Source: Onchidella celtica
Lineage: Eukaryota; Mollusca; Gastropoda; Systellommatophora; Onchidiidae
DNA length: 64,000 nucleotides
NCBI GenBank assembly: GCA_963931925.1
Contig: OZ007571.1
Span: 42,722,279-42,786,278 of the forward strand
Direction of reading: 5' to 3'
Position 1 is the first letter of the stretch. Each line of letters begins with the position of its first letter. The notes beneath the pieces are model-generated. The model worked only from the letters and a program-made list of their open reading frames with translations. It was not told the origin of the DNA and ran no database searches. Of this stretch, positions 13,068 through 25,510 are shown in pieces. The translations under genes were made by a program, and so were the position numbers.

Positions 13068-13591
13068 TATCATTTTATTCTATACTTTGACTTACATGTA
13101 CTTTTGTGCACTCAATTTCCTTCGCGGCCTGGTTGCAAAACGTTGTTTGAGGGCGTACACGCGCATAGCATAGAGCTTAGTAGTTAAACGTGGCTCATTA
13201 AAGTTGTATGTGTGCATGTGTATATGATTGTGTGTGTGATTTTTCTGTTATGGCGCAGGTGAGCGAATGATTTGTATATTTATCAAGTAATTTCAATTTG
13301 AGTGAGGTGGTGCGTTTTAGTCAAACACCCTGATCGGGCATCACTTGCGTTCCATTTCTTGACATTTGAATGTTTAGTGGAAGAAGCCTTTGGACTCCTG
13401 ACTTTCATACAGTCGGTGGGCTAGGTACATAATACTATGCATTGACGTATCCAATATAACAGTATAACTGTCATGGGCAAGATACCTTCTGTTTATGTTG
13501 CTTGATTTGTGTGGTGATATTTCGATGGGCATTTGCCATATTCTTCAATTGCGATAGTTTGCCTATTTTGAGGTTTTATCATGAAAAGGGC

Positions 13592-13657
13592 TCTCTCACT
13601 CCTAAATCTATCATGTGTAAGTGTCCTCTCACTCCTAAATCTATCATGTGTAAGTGT
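13592..13657. repeat. 33-bp tandem duplication
   Basis: Two adjacent, nearly identical 33-bp copies contain CACTCCTAAATCTATCATG and GTGTAAGTGTC. The sister units at 1730 and 24005 have one copy only, so the duplication is specific to unit 2. Confidence 0.85.
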
Positions 13658-14269
13658 CATATGTGTATTTTTCGTGGGCATTTTTATGCGTATCGATTTT
13701 GAAGCATACTGGAAAAGACAACAACAACTGATTTTACACAACTCTTCAAACTTTCAATTCTCATTTTCTCGGAAAGGCAAAAATGCACACACAACCAAAT
13801 GGAAAATACATGACGATCTGAAACAGTTTACCGAGACAAGACAAAAAAATTTGAAACCAAACTTTTAGTTGTATGATTTCGTAGGATTAACGTTTAATGG
13901 CCACAAGTAACTTTTCAAAATTGACAGAAACGTTTGAACAGTCTCTTAAATACACTGCAAAATTTCAGAAACCTTTTACATCACTCAGAGAGAAGGAATT
14001 TGAACCAGGGGATGAATTTGGTATGAACTTTTTGTGTTTCAGCTCAGCCAACAATAGTTCCTAGGGGTCTGAAAGAGTAAGACAAAAACATTTATAATTC
14101 ATAAATGAAATTTGCTTTATTTTCGTTCTCTGCTTACAGAAAATCGTGAGCATCGCAAACGAAGTCTTTTCAAATACTGGAAAGTGAGTAAGCTTAGATT
14201 CCAGCCCTTAGACGGTGGTGTGGATAGTACAAAAATCCTTTAAGACTGCTTAGTGACTGCTGGTGTGGC

Positions 14270-15730
14270 AGTTTGTCAATTTCTACACTTAAAAAGCGAG
14301 ACGGTTCTCTCGAAGACGAGGAAGAGGATGTCGCAAAATGAATTAGCTTCAACGTTTGCGGCTAACTCTTCCAGCGATCTTTACTCGGCCCCCTTCCAAA
14401 ATTTCAAAACGAAAGCTGAAACAATGCCCCTTGATTTCTCAACCCTACATTCCCCCCTACAATGAAACATTTACAACTGAAGAATTAACATCCAGTCTGA
14501 ACGAAGCCAGTCACACAGCACCTGGTCCCGATCAGTTACATAACAAAATTCTAACCCCCCCCCCCCCCCCCCCCGATATCAATCTCCTGTTTACTAAAAC
14601 TATATATAACCATAATCATCTGGACCTCAGGAATCTTTCCTCCAACTTGGAGGAAAACTTACATTGTCTTATTGTAACATCCCAAAACCCGGCAAAGATC
14701 ACTCGGAGTCGGACCCCAAATATTACCGCCCCATGACTCTCACCAGCTGCCCGAACAAGCTGATGAAGCGAATGGTGACCAAACGTCTCAATTGGATATT
14801 GGAAAAACAGCCAGTCCCTCTCCACATTTCAGTGCGGCGTCGGTTATATTCGACAAAAATTTAACTTTTGTCCCTCATATAAAAAACCTTAAACTCTCCT
14901 GTCAAAAAGCTCCATCTCAGGAACAGAGTGGGGTGCGGATCGAATCTCTATGCTACATCTCCATCATTCCCAGATCATATCCAAACTAGACTACGGTGGT
15001 ATCGTGTATGTTCATGCAATCAACTTGGTCTTAAATCTTATATACGATTCCCGACCAGGACGCTTAATTATCTTTTCTGATTCGCCCTCCAGCCTTCAGG
15101 CTTAAAAAAAACAAAACAACAAAATATGAGGACCCATGAAATCAATAATCTGTTACATCTTCATGCACTGTCCAACTGGGAATATGAAATCGTCTTCAGA
15201 TGGATCTGTGGCCACATTGGCATTAAAGGTAATGAAACGGCAGACATGCTGGCCAAAGAAACATTGAAATGTCCACAACAACACCTAAAAATACCACACA
15301 CTGACTTTAAACCGGCTATTAATAACCTTCTTAAATCGAGATGGCGGGAAAGATGGTATGAACAAACATCAAACTCCACTTTATCCAAGATCAACTTGGA
15401 CAGTGGACTTATGCCTCTGAACAAAATCGGAGAGATGGAATTGTCCTTAGTAGGCTCCGTCTGGGTCGTACCCATCTCACACACCGTTTTTTTTTTCTTC
15501 AGGGGGAAGATCTCCTCCCCCGATTGTGTGGCATGCAATTGCCCATCTACCAATAAAACATAGAGTCTATTTTCACTGAATGTGTAGACATCGTGCATAT
15601 CCAAAGAAAGCAATATGCCTGCCGATCGATGAAAGAATTATTTTCTGACATGGACCTGCAACGCAGCCTGGCCTTTCTGAGAGAGGCAAACAATTTCTTA
15701 GAATTTTACCAACATGTTACAATTATATGA
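14270..15730 (+). pseudogene. Decayed Jockey/I-like LINE (RT fragments, RNase H, C-terminal)
   Basis: Pieces in several frames read in LINE order. First come FTTEELTSSLNEASHTAPGPDQ and NIPKPGKDHSESDPKYYRPMTL (early RT blocks), then LEKQPVPLHFSV-like and VIFDKNLTFVPHIKNL. An RNase H segment at 15180-15290 has RWICGHIGIKGNETADMLAKE, and a C-terminal part ends with DLQRSLAFLREANNFLEFY at about 15640-15715. Large internal stretches are missing, a poly-C tract lies at 14557-14574, and there are multiple stops and frame changes. It is a LINE with RNase H, so not the same family as those at 0-1.4 and 48.7-52.6 kb. It lies downstream of lectin B. Confidence 0.75.
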
Positions 15731-16017
15731 ATGTATTTAATTCTATTGTTACAACAGCTCTGAATACGAAAAATAAATAATGAAAATGTACCCAGATATC
15801 CCGTGAAGAGCGCAAAGTGGCCGTTATCGTGCCGACGAGCCATAAAACTCAAACTCTTCTTCATAAAAACAGACACTAAAAAGAGAAATAGTGGCATTTT
15901 GTAAAGGATTTAGAAGAAAGACAGTGAGGATGGCCATGGTCGATTTCCATCAATAGATGCTGAGTGAATGAAATTAGTGCACGCTGGAATATTTCGTATG
16001 ATCTTTCTGAAGCAATT

Positions 16018-16668
16018 AGGGGACGTTCAAATATAATCTTACACCTTTTTTTGACTTTTTGATCCTCCCCCCCTCTTACACTTTTCTTACATTTGCTTCT
16101 CTCCTGCCCCCCCCCCCCCAAAATCCCGTAATATTACAATAATACATGTAATAATTATACATTGCGCACGTACTCTTTCTTACAAATGAGGGAAAAATGA
16201 GACTCATGTCAAAGTCAATGTCAAAACTGCCTTAAATTAGTTATCATCAACAAAGGGGTTTTTCATCACATAAATGTCAAAGATATTTATGTTATTTGTT
16301 TATTATGTTGTCTAATTTTTTATTCCTTTTTATATTCTCACCTCACAAAAGTGTAATATTACATTGGTTCAAACCCCCTTTCTTACACTTTTCTTACACA
16401 AAGGGGGGGCCCTTTCTTACACTTTTCTTACAGGAGCCAAACAACCCCCCCACCCCCCTTTCTTACACTTTTCTTACAGGAGCCAAACAACCCCCCCACC
16501 CCCTTTCTTACACTTTTCTTACAGGAGCCAAACAACCCCCCCCCCCTTTCTTACACTTTTCCTACAGGAGCCAAAACAACCCCCCCACCCCCCTTTTCTT
16601 ACACTTTTCTTACAGGAGCCAAACAACCCCCCCACCCCCCCGGGGTAAGATTATATTTGAACCTCCCT
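16018..16668. mobile_element. TIR-bounded non-autonomous element (MITE-like)
   Basis: The left end reads GGACGTTCAAATATAATCTT and the right end is its inverted form (AAGATTATATTTGAACCTCC), giving TIRs of about 25 bp with one or two differences. The interior has no transposase. It holds C-rich tracts and an array of about six 45-50 bp repeats near the right end. It interrupts unit 2 where units 1 and 3 continue towards the last lectin exon, which supports an insertion. No clear target duplication was found, so the superfamily is open. Confidence 0.68.
16370..16640 (+). repeat. Tandem array of splice-acceptor-like repeats
   Basis: About six units of 45-50 bp each contain CTTTCTTACACTTTTCTTAC, and five of them continue with (T/C)ACAG, GAGCC and a C-run. 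Each of those five looks like a complete 3' splice acceptor: pyrimidine tract, YTACAG, then G. The frames across it repeat SYTFLTGAKQPP and similar, a by-product of the repeat rather than a protein. A diverged unit without the AG sits at the other end of the element, at about 16070-16100. Confidence 0.85.
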
Positions 16669-17037
16669 CTTTTTAAAAGAACTAATTGGGCCGCTGACTC
16701 GGGGAATACACAGATGCGATTTTTAAAGTTGAGTTTCGATCACCAATGTGTAAATTGAGCCGCGGAATGAAATTTCCTGCCATACTTTTAAATTTTACTA
16801 AAGGAAAATGTTACTTCTTTTTCTTCTGTTCAACTCAATCGTGGCTCAAAATCAACGAAAGTGTTATTGTTAAAAAATTTAACGAACTTTAAGTCCTTAT
16901 AAAATATGCCTACCCACACCTTTACGTTTTTCTGTGCGTAATATGATATTTGAAAGAATTTAAGGTTCGGCGGTTAAAGAAGATTTCATGATTTCATTGC
17001 ATGCCTTATTTCCTTTATAATATGATGATGTACAGAC

Positions 17038-20000
17038 TTACTCGGCTTCACAGAAGAAGAATGAGCTAAAATCACAGTCTTCGTCATTCCACCTGTAACC
17101 AAGAGTGTTCAGTAACTGAAGGCAGTCCTCACCTGTCAAACAAAATTCACAATCACATTATACAGGTGCAGAGTTTTCTGATCATCAAATTATTGCCTAT
17201 CAATCAAACGTGTTCAAGATACGCTCTGCTCACATAGAAACCAAATATTGATACATTGACTTCATTTCGGAAGAAACCATTCGTCTTCCCTAAAAAAGTC
17301 TTAATACATGTATTTGATGCCACTTGCCATACTAACGTGGAGGAAATTGCCCTAATGTAACAAAAAAAGTTTGATAATTATTTCTCCAAGTCATCTGTAG
17401 CATTTTTGGATATATAAACTGAAAGTGATGCAATATTGATAGTTATAAGTATATCTGGTCATGTCACTTAAGAAAAAAAGATATATATTATGCATGTGAG
17501 CGGATTTGGGGGAATTTGCTACACTGGCAAATTTCCGGTCACATAATGAATGTCACACCTGAAGTTATGTTCCAAACAGGAGAATCCCAAAGTTCTGTGA
17601 ACATTAGCAGATTGATAACCAAACACTCGGACTAGCTATATGTGTTTAAAGGACAGTACAGTATCATTTCAAGTTTCGCTGTTGTTTGGGGGGGAGTGGT
17701 AGTACATTACAAGCCACTGCTGAAAAGTGAACACAGTCAGTATTTTTGCCACATGGCTTTGTAATTAGACTAGCCTCCACTAACAACATTTTTAATGAAA
17801 TGTGGATTTCAGTCGCTGTCTCGAGGTCTTTATGGAATGCCGTTTTCTCTGTAATGAAAAATTTTAAATGTATAAAATACAATAATACACCTATACCTCC
17901 GAGGCCACCATGTTGATTGGGTTCTCCAGGTGCCCAATCGGTGAAGGAATGGATTTGTGCACCGGAACTTGCCCATTCCCAATATCCTTCCTGAAATATG
18001 TCCGTTCCACCTATCCAGGCAGTAGGCACTGACAGAAAAAAATCAATTGGAGAGAGGTTTCAACAGAGTTGGTGGGGGGTTAAGGGGAAATTTGAAAAAC
18101 AAATTCATTATGTTTTAACAGTTTAAATGCAAACTTGATCAGTGACGAAGACAAAAGATGTGAATTGTGTGTGTGTGTGTGCGTGTGCGTGCGTGTGATA
18201 GACGCCCGGGCAAATAACAGGGAGAAAATATACAGAGGAAGAAAGACATATAAAATAGCAATTAATGAAAAGGACTGCCGGGAAGACAAACGGATGAGAA
18301 AGTGGGCAGGTAAGCAAACAGGCAAGACACAGGTATGTTTTGTTTTTATACCTTTACAATAATGACAGAAACTCGCGTAATTATAAACAGCACCTGAAAA
18401 TAAGAAAGATACTTACACTTATTTGTCCGTGCTAAGTTCTTGAGGTATTCATTCTCCGCACGGGTTTCCACCTCTGCCAATTTCCCATGAAATACCTCAC
18501 AAAATTCCTACGAATGAAGGGAAATTGCGTGATCACAGAAAAGAGATTGGCCAGACTGAAGGTGAAGGTGGAGGGGGGGGGGGTTAAATTAAATCTCGCA
18601 CCTGTGATCTTAAGAAACCTGGCAGACCCTGCTTCAGCCCTGAAATCTGCTGCACAACACGACCTTAGTTCTTATTTATTCTCTCTCTATTTTCTGAGAA
18701 GACTGTCAGAAGTATTACAAAATAATGCACACTTTGACTGCGTTATGGCACATATCAAGCCGTTTCATGTTCGGATTTATCTCCTTATCGCTAATACCAA
18801 AGCCGCAAAGGTTCAACGTCGAATTTCTCGGTTGTGCAAAAAGTGGAGTTGGAACAAACAAGAACTGAGGCCGCCAAATGTGGGCTGGCAAAACACTGAA
18901 GTGATGATGTAAACATACAAAGGTCTAATCTCCTCAAGAGGAGAAATGTGTTTGCCTATGGAGTTTTCTATCGTGATGCTTTTCCCGTTTAAACCCATAT
19001 CAATAATGTGGTCTTAAAAAACTCTTCTGCTTACTTCTATTTAGTGCATAATGAGAGGATAGTTATGTTTTGACTCCATAAAATTATGGTCTAATGTACA
19101 GCAATGCTTTTCTATAAGACAAAAATGGCTTTTTTCTGTTATAGTTTTAATGCAAAAAAAAAGACTTGTCTATCTTAGTCTTTCCACCCCCTTCACCCCG
19201 AACTTCAGCTTAAACAACCAATAAGGCGATTGCCTTAACTGAAACAATTTTTTCTAGGATGAAACTGAAACAATATTTTCTAGGATATCAATGAAATTCT
19301 GACATTTTGTCTCTCCAGATAACGTCGCCTATGAACACAATCCCTCTAATTATAAAGGTGGACAGCTAATCTCAAAAGAATCACACTTTACAGGCCAACA
19401 GCATAATACATGTAAAACTATTTCAGTTTATATAATGTATTAAAAAAAAATTACAGGGTGATAGGTCGATGAAACTAAACTGATCAGGGGTAAAAACAAG
19501 ACATTTAACAAACCTGCGCTTCTGCCCAACTGAGTGCATCCGAACCAATACCATAACATGCACCCTCAAATTCGTACCAGCCGTGATGGCAGGCAAAGTC
19601 TTGGCCGCCAGCTGTGGGCGATTTGCATATACATTATAATTTTTGTTGGTGAGAAAAACAGTGCAACGTTTTAATTTTACATATACAATAGATTACATGT
19701 ATATAAAAACGAATTTAAAAACCTGCTGAATTTTGTGGAAGACTCTACGCAGCTGTCTCGGCGCTTGTACACAACCCAACGTCTTGTGCAGATTGCTTTT
19801 TTTGTCAGAAGTTGTTTTACTGGTTAATGTAAAATTCAAATCGAGCATTCATAAATTTGCGTTTGCCTTCAACGTTAACAGTACCAGAATTCAATTAGCC
19901 TTCAGTGATGTCCTGTAGCGTTTTGTTGTTTTTTTATTTATATATATATATACACGTACATTTTACAGCGGCAGAAATATGAACTAAAACCAACACAAAT

Positions 20001-20673
20001 TCATTTTATTCGTGTATGTATGTGGTGTTTCATGTTTTTATAGTATGTTTATTTGTATGATATGGACAGTCAGCCCTGCAATCAAAACATCATCACACGA
20101 CGGCGTAAAAGTACATATAACAAACCGAACATAACATGATAGTAAATAAATGTCAATATTGACCCAAATGTCAGCTTCTGAAAATTTCCAGACTACTGCG
20201 ACGCAGGAGTTTAATTATGTTATGTATTATTTATTCATCCATATCGCATGAGCTGAAAGAGAACTCGTCCTCTTAACATGACAAACGTTCCATTTCCATC
20301 AGTTGGCTGGACAAAGTTAAACTACAACTACAGGTCTTCTCCATTGTGTGTCACTCAAAGTATCAAGCGGATTCGGCGTATAATTTGAAAGTACGGTATC
20401 ACTAAAAAAAAAATAATAATAATAAAGTCGTCTCTCTAAAAGCTATGACCACATGAAACTTAAATCATCACTTCCTAAAAAGTTGACGGAAGGGAGTTAG
20501 AACCTTGTCAATCTTGCGGAACGAAGTGCTAAAACGGAGCATGGAAAAAAACGTGTGAAAACGATATAATATGCCAATTCCATTAGTAAAGAATTATACA
20601 TGTAATTATATTTACCTGAACTGTAAAGAATCCCAGCCGCCACCAGGAATATTGTAATGTAGTCGGGAGACAT
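17038..20673 (-). CDS. C-type lectin B, perlucin-like secreted lectin (5 coding exons)
   Basis: Coding exons are 20616-20673, 19514-19611, 18417-18507, 17897-18028 and 17038-17132, the same lengths as in lectin A (58, 98, 91, 132, 95 nt), giving 157 aa. The signal peptide begins MSPDYITIFLVAAGILYSS. Exon 2 has FACHHGWYEFEGACYG, exon 3 EFCEVFHGKLAEVE, exon 4 WIGGTDIFQEGYWEW with WAPGEPNQH, and exon 5 GEDCLQLLNTLGYRWNDEDC with terminal FFFCEAE. All six expected cysteines and the EPN/WND sites are present, and all splice borders are intact. Differences from A cluster in the loop before EPN (ASSGAQIHSF against AASGVPIQGF), where sugar specificity is often tuned. No frame break. Confidence 0.93.
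18650..18880 (+). repeat. Intronic repeat copy 2 (intron 2 of lectin B)
   Basis: Counterpart of the 6610-6880 repeat. It shares GTCGAATTTCTCGGTTGTGC and AAAAAGTGGAGTTGGAACAA with an inverted third copy at about 22580-22860. Confidence 0.5.
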
Positions 20674-20754
20674 GGTCTTAACTCTTATTCACAGAGACAC
20701 AGCAATACAAGTTACAACAGGACAAATGTATTGTCTACTCTACAAATGCTGGAG

Positions 20755-20795
20755 CGAGAACCCAGGAGACCCGTTATACAGATAAAGTAAACAAA
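20755..20795 (-). promoter_or_regulatory. Conserved GATA-like promoter block of lectin B
   Basis: About 105 bp upstream of the start codon the plus strand reads CGTTATACAGATAAAGTAAA, matching the blocks upstream of lectins A and C. The AGATAA core is identical in all three. The role as a GATA-factor site is inferred. Confidence 0.45.
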
Positions 20796-21126
20796 AGAAT
20801 AAAAATGGCGTTGTCAGCAAACGCCTCTGCTGACGAGCCTTCACATGTTTTCCTTGTCCATGAATTATTAGCATGCTGTTTTCTAATCTATGTGTTTTCT
20901 TCTCTGTCACTGACAGGTTTTATTAAAAATAACATTCTTTATTGAGTCGTTTCTAAACCACTCTTCTGAAATATTCATCATTCACTTCTCACGAGACATT
21001 TCTTTCACAGTAACTAATTACTTGAAAAACGGTAGAGTAGACAAACCCCCCCCCCCCACCCCCTCTTCAGGCTTGATCTATCTATCCTATCAGAAACTGA
21101 AATTTTGCTTAACGTTAAAGGGTGAT

Positions 21127-22354
21127 TGTCACGAGCAGAGTTAGGGTCTTGGGGATGTTACGACTGCACGAGAGGCAGCTAACTCACACTCGGACACAAC
21201 CACACAAGAAAAGTATTAAATAACTAGAGCGTATATATGTCAGGCCGGTCAGGCCATAGTTTACATAAATATTAATAACAAAACAAAAGACAATAGGGGT
21301 ATATATTCAAACCAAAAAAACTCTAATTAATAACTTAACCAATGATATTCATGTAACTATGGAGGTACTGCAATCAATAGCAAATAGGTATATTATACGA
21401 AACTAGATATCAATTTAAAGTGACAGTTGAGTCGCCACTGGCCAGTCGCCAGGCAAACTCTCCCTAAATCATATGGGCTTAAATGTTAGGAGAGCCCAGT
21501 ATGTTCAAAGCCTACAGAAGCACTCTTCGGCTTGTAGGTAATTTAAGCAGTTGCCAAAAGACTATATTTTATGCACAATCACTATTCAATTCATCAACAA
21601 TGTGCTATATTATTCCAATCATACTATGGCAATAGATCTATGATACAGGACACTCGTGGTCGAGTGCCAGCTGGGGTTTCCTTAGTCTTCCTATGAGGCT
21701 GTAGTTCTCTCTCTATCTCCGATCTCTATTATGCTTGAATAAATAAGATATAGTACCATTGGTCACGCCTACTGGTAGGCGCGAACATCAATATAGCGCA
21801 GCGTGGGCTTTCAAAGGTCAGCCCACTCAGACCTTTCTTTCTAGAGCTCAGTCAGTCCGTTAGCAAGGACTTCTTGTCTTCAAAGCACACAGTTCAGGTA
21901 CTGGTCAACCGGAGATACTTCACGACACGATGCTTCTGCTCGTCTGTATTCACTAAATCTGAACGTTACACGATGTTTTATACTATCTAACTACCCAGCG
22001 TGCTAGTCCGCTGGCCCAATTAGTTCAGCTATCTCATAGGTCGAAACCTCCCACCATTTTAATTGTAGTAATACGTCTGCACTATTCTACCAGCCAGTTA
22101 ACGTGCAAAAACTTGTCTAGTCATACTTAACAATGTCAACTGTCCCCACCTTGTTTCACCCCTACTCCATTACTTATTAATCACGAACATTAAAACCGAC
22201 AAGCGTGAATCTAACAGTTTAACTTTACATTTATTTACTCACCAACTATAATTCGCGAGGGCCGTTCAAGGCCACCAGCCAGTTTCTCATGGCCCTGGTA
22301 AAACAACAACAACTCACTCTCTGCGTGAGTTTTAACAACATCTGAATCATGACA
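21127..22354. mobile_element. Candidate solo LTR (fossil)
   Basis: The segment begins TGTCACGA and ends TCATGACA, an inverted terminal pair of the kind found on LTRs. It is flanked by near-identical 5-bp sequences (GTGAT and GTCAT). Lectin unit 3 lacks it at the matching place, which fits an insertion. It is 1228 bp long and has no coding capacity, so it is at most a relict left after recombination. The mismatch in the flanking pair suggests some age. Family is unknown, though Gypsy-type LTRs use 4-6 bp target duplications. Confidence 0.42.
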
Positions 22355-22579
22355 GTCATCACATACTAGCCTACTGGCGTCTCGCACATGAATAGAGGGA
22401 TTACGTGAATCAGTGTTTGTTTTCTTTCAAACTTATTTTTAAAATACCGTAGTTGAAACAGTTCAGTTCAGCGACTGTATAATAGACATTAATAGATGTA
22501 CTGAAAGAAAATAGCACATCTTTAGTCATCGCGGTAAGGGAGAGAACAAGCGCCTACCTGACGTCTTTGGATAGCTTAA

Positions 22580-22860
22580 ACTTTCAAGACTTGGTGATCA
22601 CGACCTGAGTTCTTACTTGTTCCAACTCAACTTTTTGCACTACTGAGAAATTCGACTTTGACCGTTTGCAGCTTTAGTATTACGATAAGGAGTAAGAATA
22701 AATCACAGCTGTGAAAAGCTTGATAAGAATATTAAGAGCCACATACAAAGCATGTTAAACAAACGTCAAAGTGTGCCCTTCTTATACCTCTCTAAAAAAT
22801 CTCCATGTTTTCAGAAAGTGGAGAGCAACCAAGGACCAAAGTCACGTCATGTGCAGATAC
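22580..22860 (-). repeat. Intronic repeat copy 3, inverted
   Basis: Read on the minus strand, this matches the repeats in intron 2 of lectins A and B (GTCGAATTTCTCAGTAGTGC, then AAAAAGTTGAGTTGGAAC). It sits in the upstream flank of lectin B and is missing from unit 3, so it is a dispersed rather than inherited copy. Confidence 0.5.
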
Positions 22861-24721
22861 AATCTCTGTTTAGAGAGAGAAACGACATACCTTATCTATC
22901 AAGCGTTAGAGCTGAATGAAGTGTTATCTTTTTTTTATGCAGGAAGATCTGGCCCTCTCGTGCTGTGAGATAAAGTTGGGACATGCAGGCAAACACTAAC
23001 AGGTTTGGGTTGTTTGTTTTTTTCTTTAACTATGCAGTAAGGTTGTTTCGGCGAATTCATAGCGGCTGCGATGATCACAAGTACCGTTCTCCAGTCCAGG
23101 TTTTGGGCTCACGAAATCACGTAAAAAATCATTCACATTATGCACTGCGTTTACATGTATTATCAGTGCACGTGTATGAACAGTTGCTAAGAGGTGCTCA
23201 TCAGACAAGAGAACAAGAGCCTTGAAAAATAAACCACCTCAACCAAGACTCTACATAATTACTATTTGTTTCTGTCAAAACACATAATGATAAAGTTTAG
23301 TAACAGGAAATTCACAAAACATGCACTTTTGTCATGACTGGGATTTTGTCACGCGCAAGAATTCTGACACCAAAACTCTGCACAGTCTAGAAGACCGAAG
23401 ATTCTTTTGTTCTAAAATTTATACAAATTCTTGTACTTGCTGCCTTTCTAGTGATAAAAGTCAGCCACAGAAAATTGTAGAAGAGCTGTTTAAATCTGAC
23501 CAAGCAGTGGTGTCAATTCATGCGCGTAACAATTTCAGTTTCCGAAAGTATTTCCTTATAATGAAACCTATTTCGAAAATTATGAACTTCTTATTTGATG
23601 TTGTACGAAAGTCAAGTGTTCAAAGGCTCGGTCTTCAACGCAGGTGATGCCTGACCAAATGGGTTGACTAAGACTGAAACGCACTGCATTTAAAATTATA
23701 TATGAAAAACAAAAAAAATCTGAACGATTGAAATCGCAACTGGGGCCCCATTCATTCGCTCACCTGCGCTCACTTTCGTACAGCCTGTGCGCTTGTACAT
23801 AATATTATTATGTATTATTAATAATAATATGCAGTGACTATTCACTGATAACACTTAACAGTGTATAACTGTCATGGGTAAGATGAGGGACCTTCTGTTT
23901 TAGTTGATTTGTGTGACGATATTTCGAAGCCTATTTGCTATATTATTATATTTTCTATGTATGCGATATTTTGCCGATTTTGAGGTTCCGTCATGAAAGT
24001 TGTTCTCTCACTGTTTTATCATGTATCAGTGTCATTTTCGTGGACGATGTTGTAGCGTATTGAACAAACCCTGATTTTTTACATAAGCTTCAAATTTTCA
24101 GTCCTTATTTTCTTGAAAAGGCAAAAATGCACATACAACAAAATGACGATCTGAAACAGTTTACCGAGACAAGACAAAAAAAATTCAAAACCAAATTTTG
24201 TGGGATAAAAAGAATGTTTCATGACACAGGTAATTTCGCAAGTGTGCAAAAAATGTCAAACGTGAATACACCGCAAAATGTCGGAAACCTTTAACATCAC
24301 TGATGCTCAAAGAAGGAATTTAGACCAGGAGATGAATTTGGGAAACAGTTTTGGTCCAATCTCAGCCAACAATAGCTCCTTCGGGTCTGAAAGAGAGCAA
24401 GACGAAAAAAAAAAAATTCATAAACTAGACTAGATGAAGATCTTGTTCATTCGCATCATTTTGGTTCGTGGGCATAGTAATAATGAGGTATTTTCAAATA
24501 CCGGAAAGTGAATAAGCTTAGATTCTAGCCCTCAAACGGCCCTTGGCGTGGATGGAAAGGAGTAAGCTGAGATTCTAGCCCTTAAACGACGGCGTGGATA
24601 TTTCAAAAGCCCTTTAAAACTGCTTACTAACTCGTCTGAAATTTCTTCTTCATAAGATTAAGAAAGAAATACACATGCTAAGATGAGTAACACTGGCATT
24701 TTGTAGATTTAGAAGAAGGCC

Positions 24722-25510
24722 TTCACAGAGAACCAGAGAACGCTTTTAGGCAGTGTCACAAGGAACATGATTAGGGAAGCAAAAGAGACAGCTCGTACGC
24801 TTCCTGAATATATTGAATGTTTCCTTGCCAAAACTAATAAACAAATAAGAAATAGATATCTAAACAGTAGAGAAGGCACTAGTTGTGGAGTTGGCTTCTG
24901 GAAAAGAAAGCTTGATATCGATGTAACAAAATATTTTATGGTAGCAAAAAATTCATCTAGGGAAAGTAGACTTAGGCTTCTTCACTTTAAATTAATCCAT
25001 AATATCTACCCTACCAATATATTACTTACAAGAATAGGAATAAAATCATCGGAAAATTGTGCTTATTGTAATGAAAGAGACTACATAGAGCATTTCTTCT
25101 TTTCTTGTAAGAAAATCAGGGGATTTTGGAATCATATAGCCAATGTCATTCTCATGAAAACAGGCCATAAATTAATCATGAACGAGGTGACAACACTCTT
25201 TGGAATAGTGAAAGAAGATTGTAACGAATGTACAAGTAAGAAAATAAATACTATAAATCATATTACATTAGTGGCCAAGCTATGTATAAGTAAGCTGAAA
25301 TATGGAACCATGAATAATATTTTCCATATCTTTGAAATAGAATGGAAGAATAGAGAACATTTCATCGAATAGCTATTATTTGTACGCCACGAGATGTCTC
25401 AGTATCCTTAACTCATCTCAGGCTCCATTAACATTAAATATGAATGGAACTATTATTGTATGCGCGAGTGAAATAGAGATAAAGAAAAGAAAAAAAAGGG
25501 CAATAACGAA
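24722..25510 (+). mobile_element. 5'-truncated LINE, C-terminal fragment (L1/Tx1-like)
   Basis: An open frame at 24767-25372 (201 codons) ends in a Cys/His motif, CAYCNERDYIEHFFFSC, followed by FW. This C-x2-C...H...C signature closes ORF2 of L1/Tx1-like and related LINEs. No RT domain is present, so it is a strongly truncated copy. A 3' UTR follows and reaches an A-rich run at about 25478-25500. Comparison with unit 1 suggests that the inserted segment runs on to about 26336, where a poly-A run precedes GCCAACGAGG. A second copy lies inverted at 34.4-35.1 kb. Confidence 0.7.

Larger units (their letters stand above)
1690..13440. repeat. Lectin-cluster duplication unit 1
   Basis: This is the first of three diverged tandem units, each holding one minus-strand lectin gene. 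The same boundary block (a TTTTGAGG-like stretch, then TCATGAAAG and TTCTCTCAC) occurs near 1697, 13565, 23972 and 30693. The next shared block (GAGTAAGCTT, then CCAGCCCTT) occurs near 4400, 14190 and 24510. Unit 1 carries lectin A and a dead Harbinger transposase. Boundaries are approximate because they were judged by eye. Confidence 0.7.
13440..23830. repeat. Lectin-cluster duplication unit 2
   Basis: Second tandem unit, carrying lectin B. Relative to its sisters it has gained a decayed RNase H LINE (14.3-15.7 kb), a TIR element (16.0-16.7 kb), a candidate solo LTR (21.1-22.4 kb) and an inverted copy of an intronic repeat (22.6-22.9 kb). Homology with unit 3 resumes on both sides of the LTR candidate, which supports an insertion there. 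Unit edges are approximate. Confidence 0.7.

Noticed and set aside
15161-15613. 150-codon minus-strand frame
   Set aside because: Antisense to the RNase H segment of the dead LINE; no domain.
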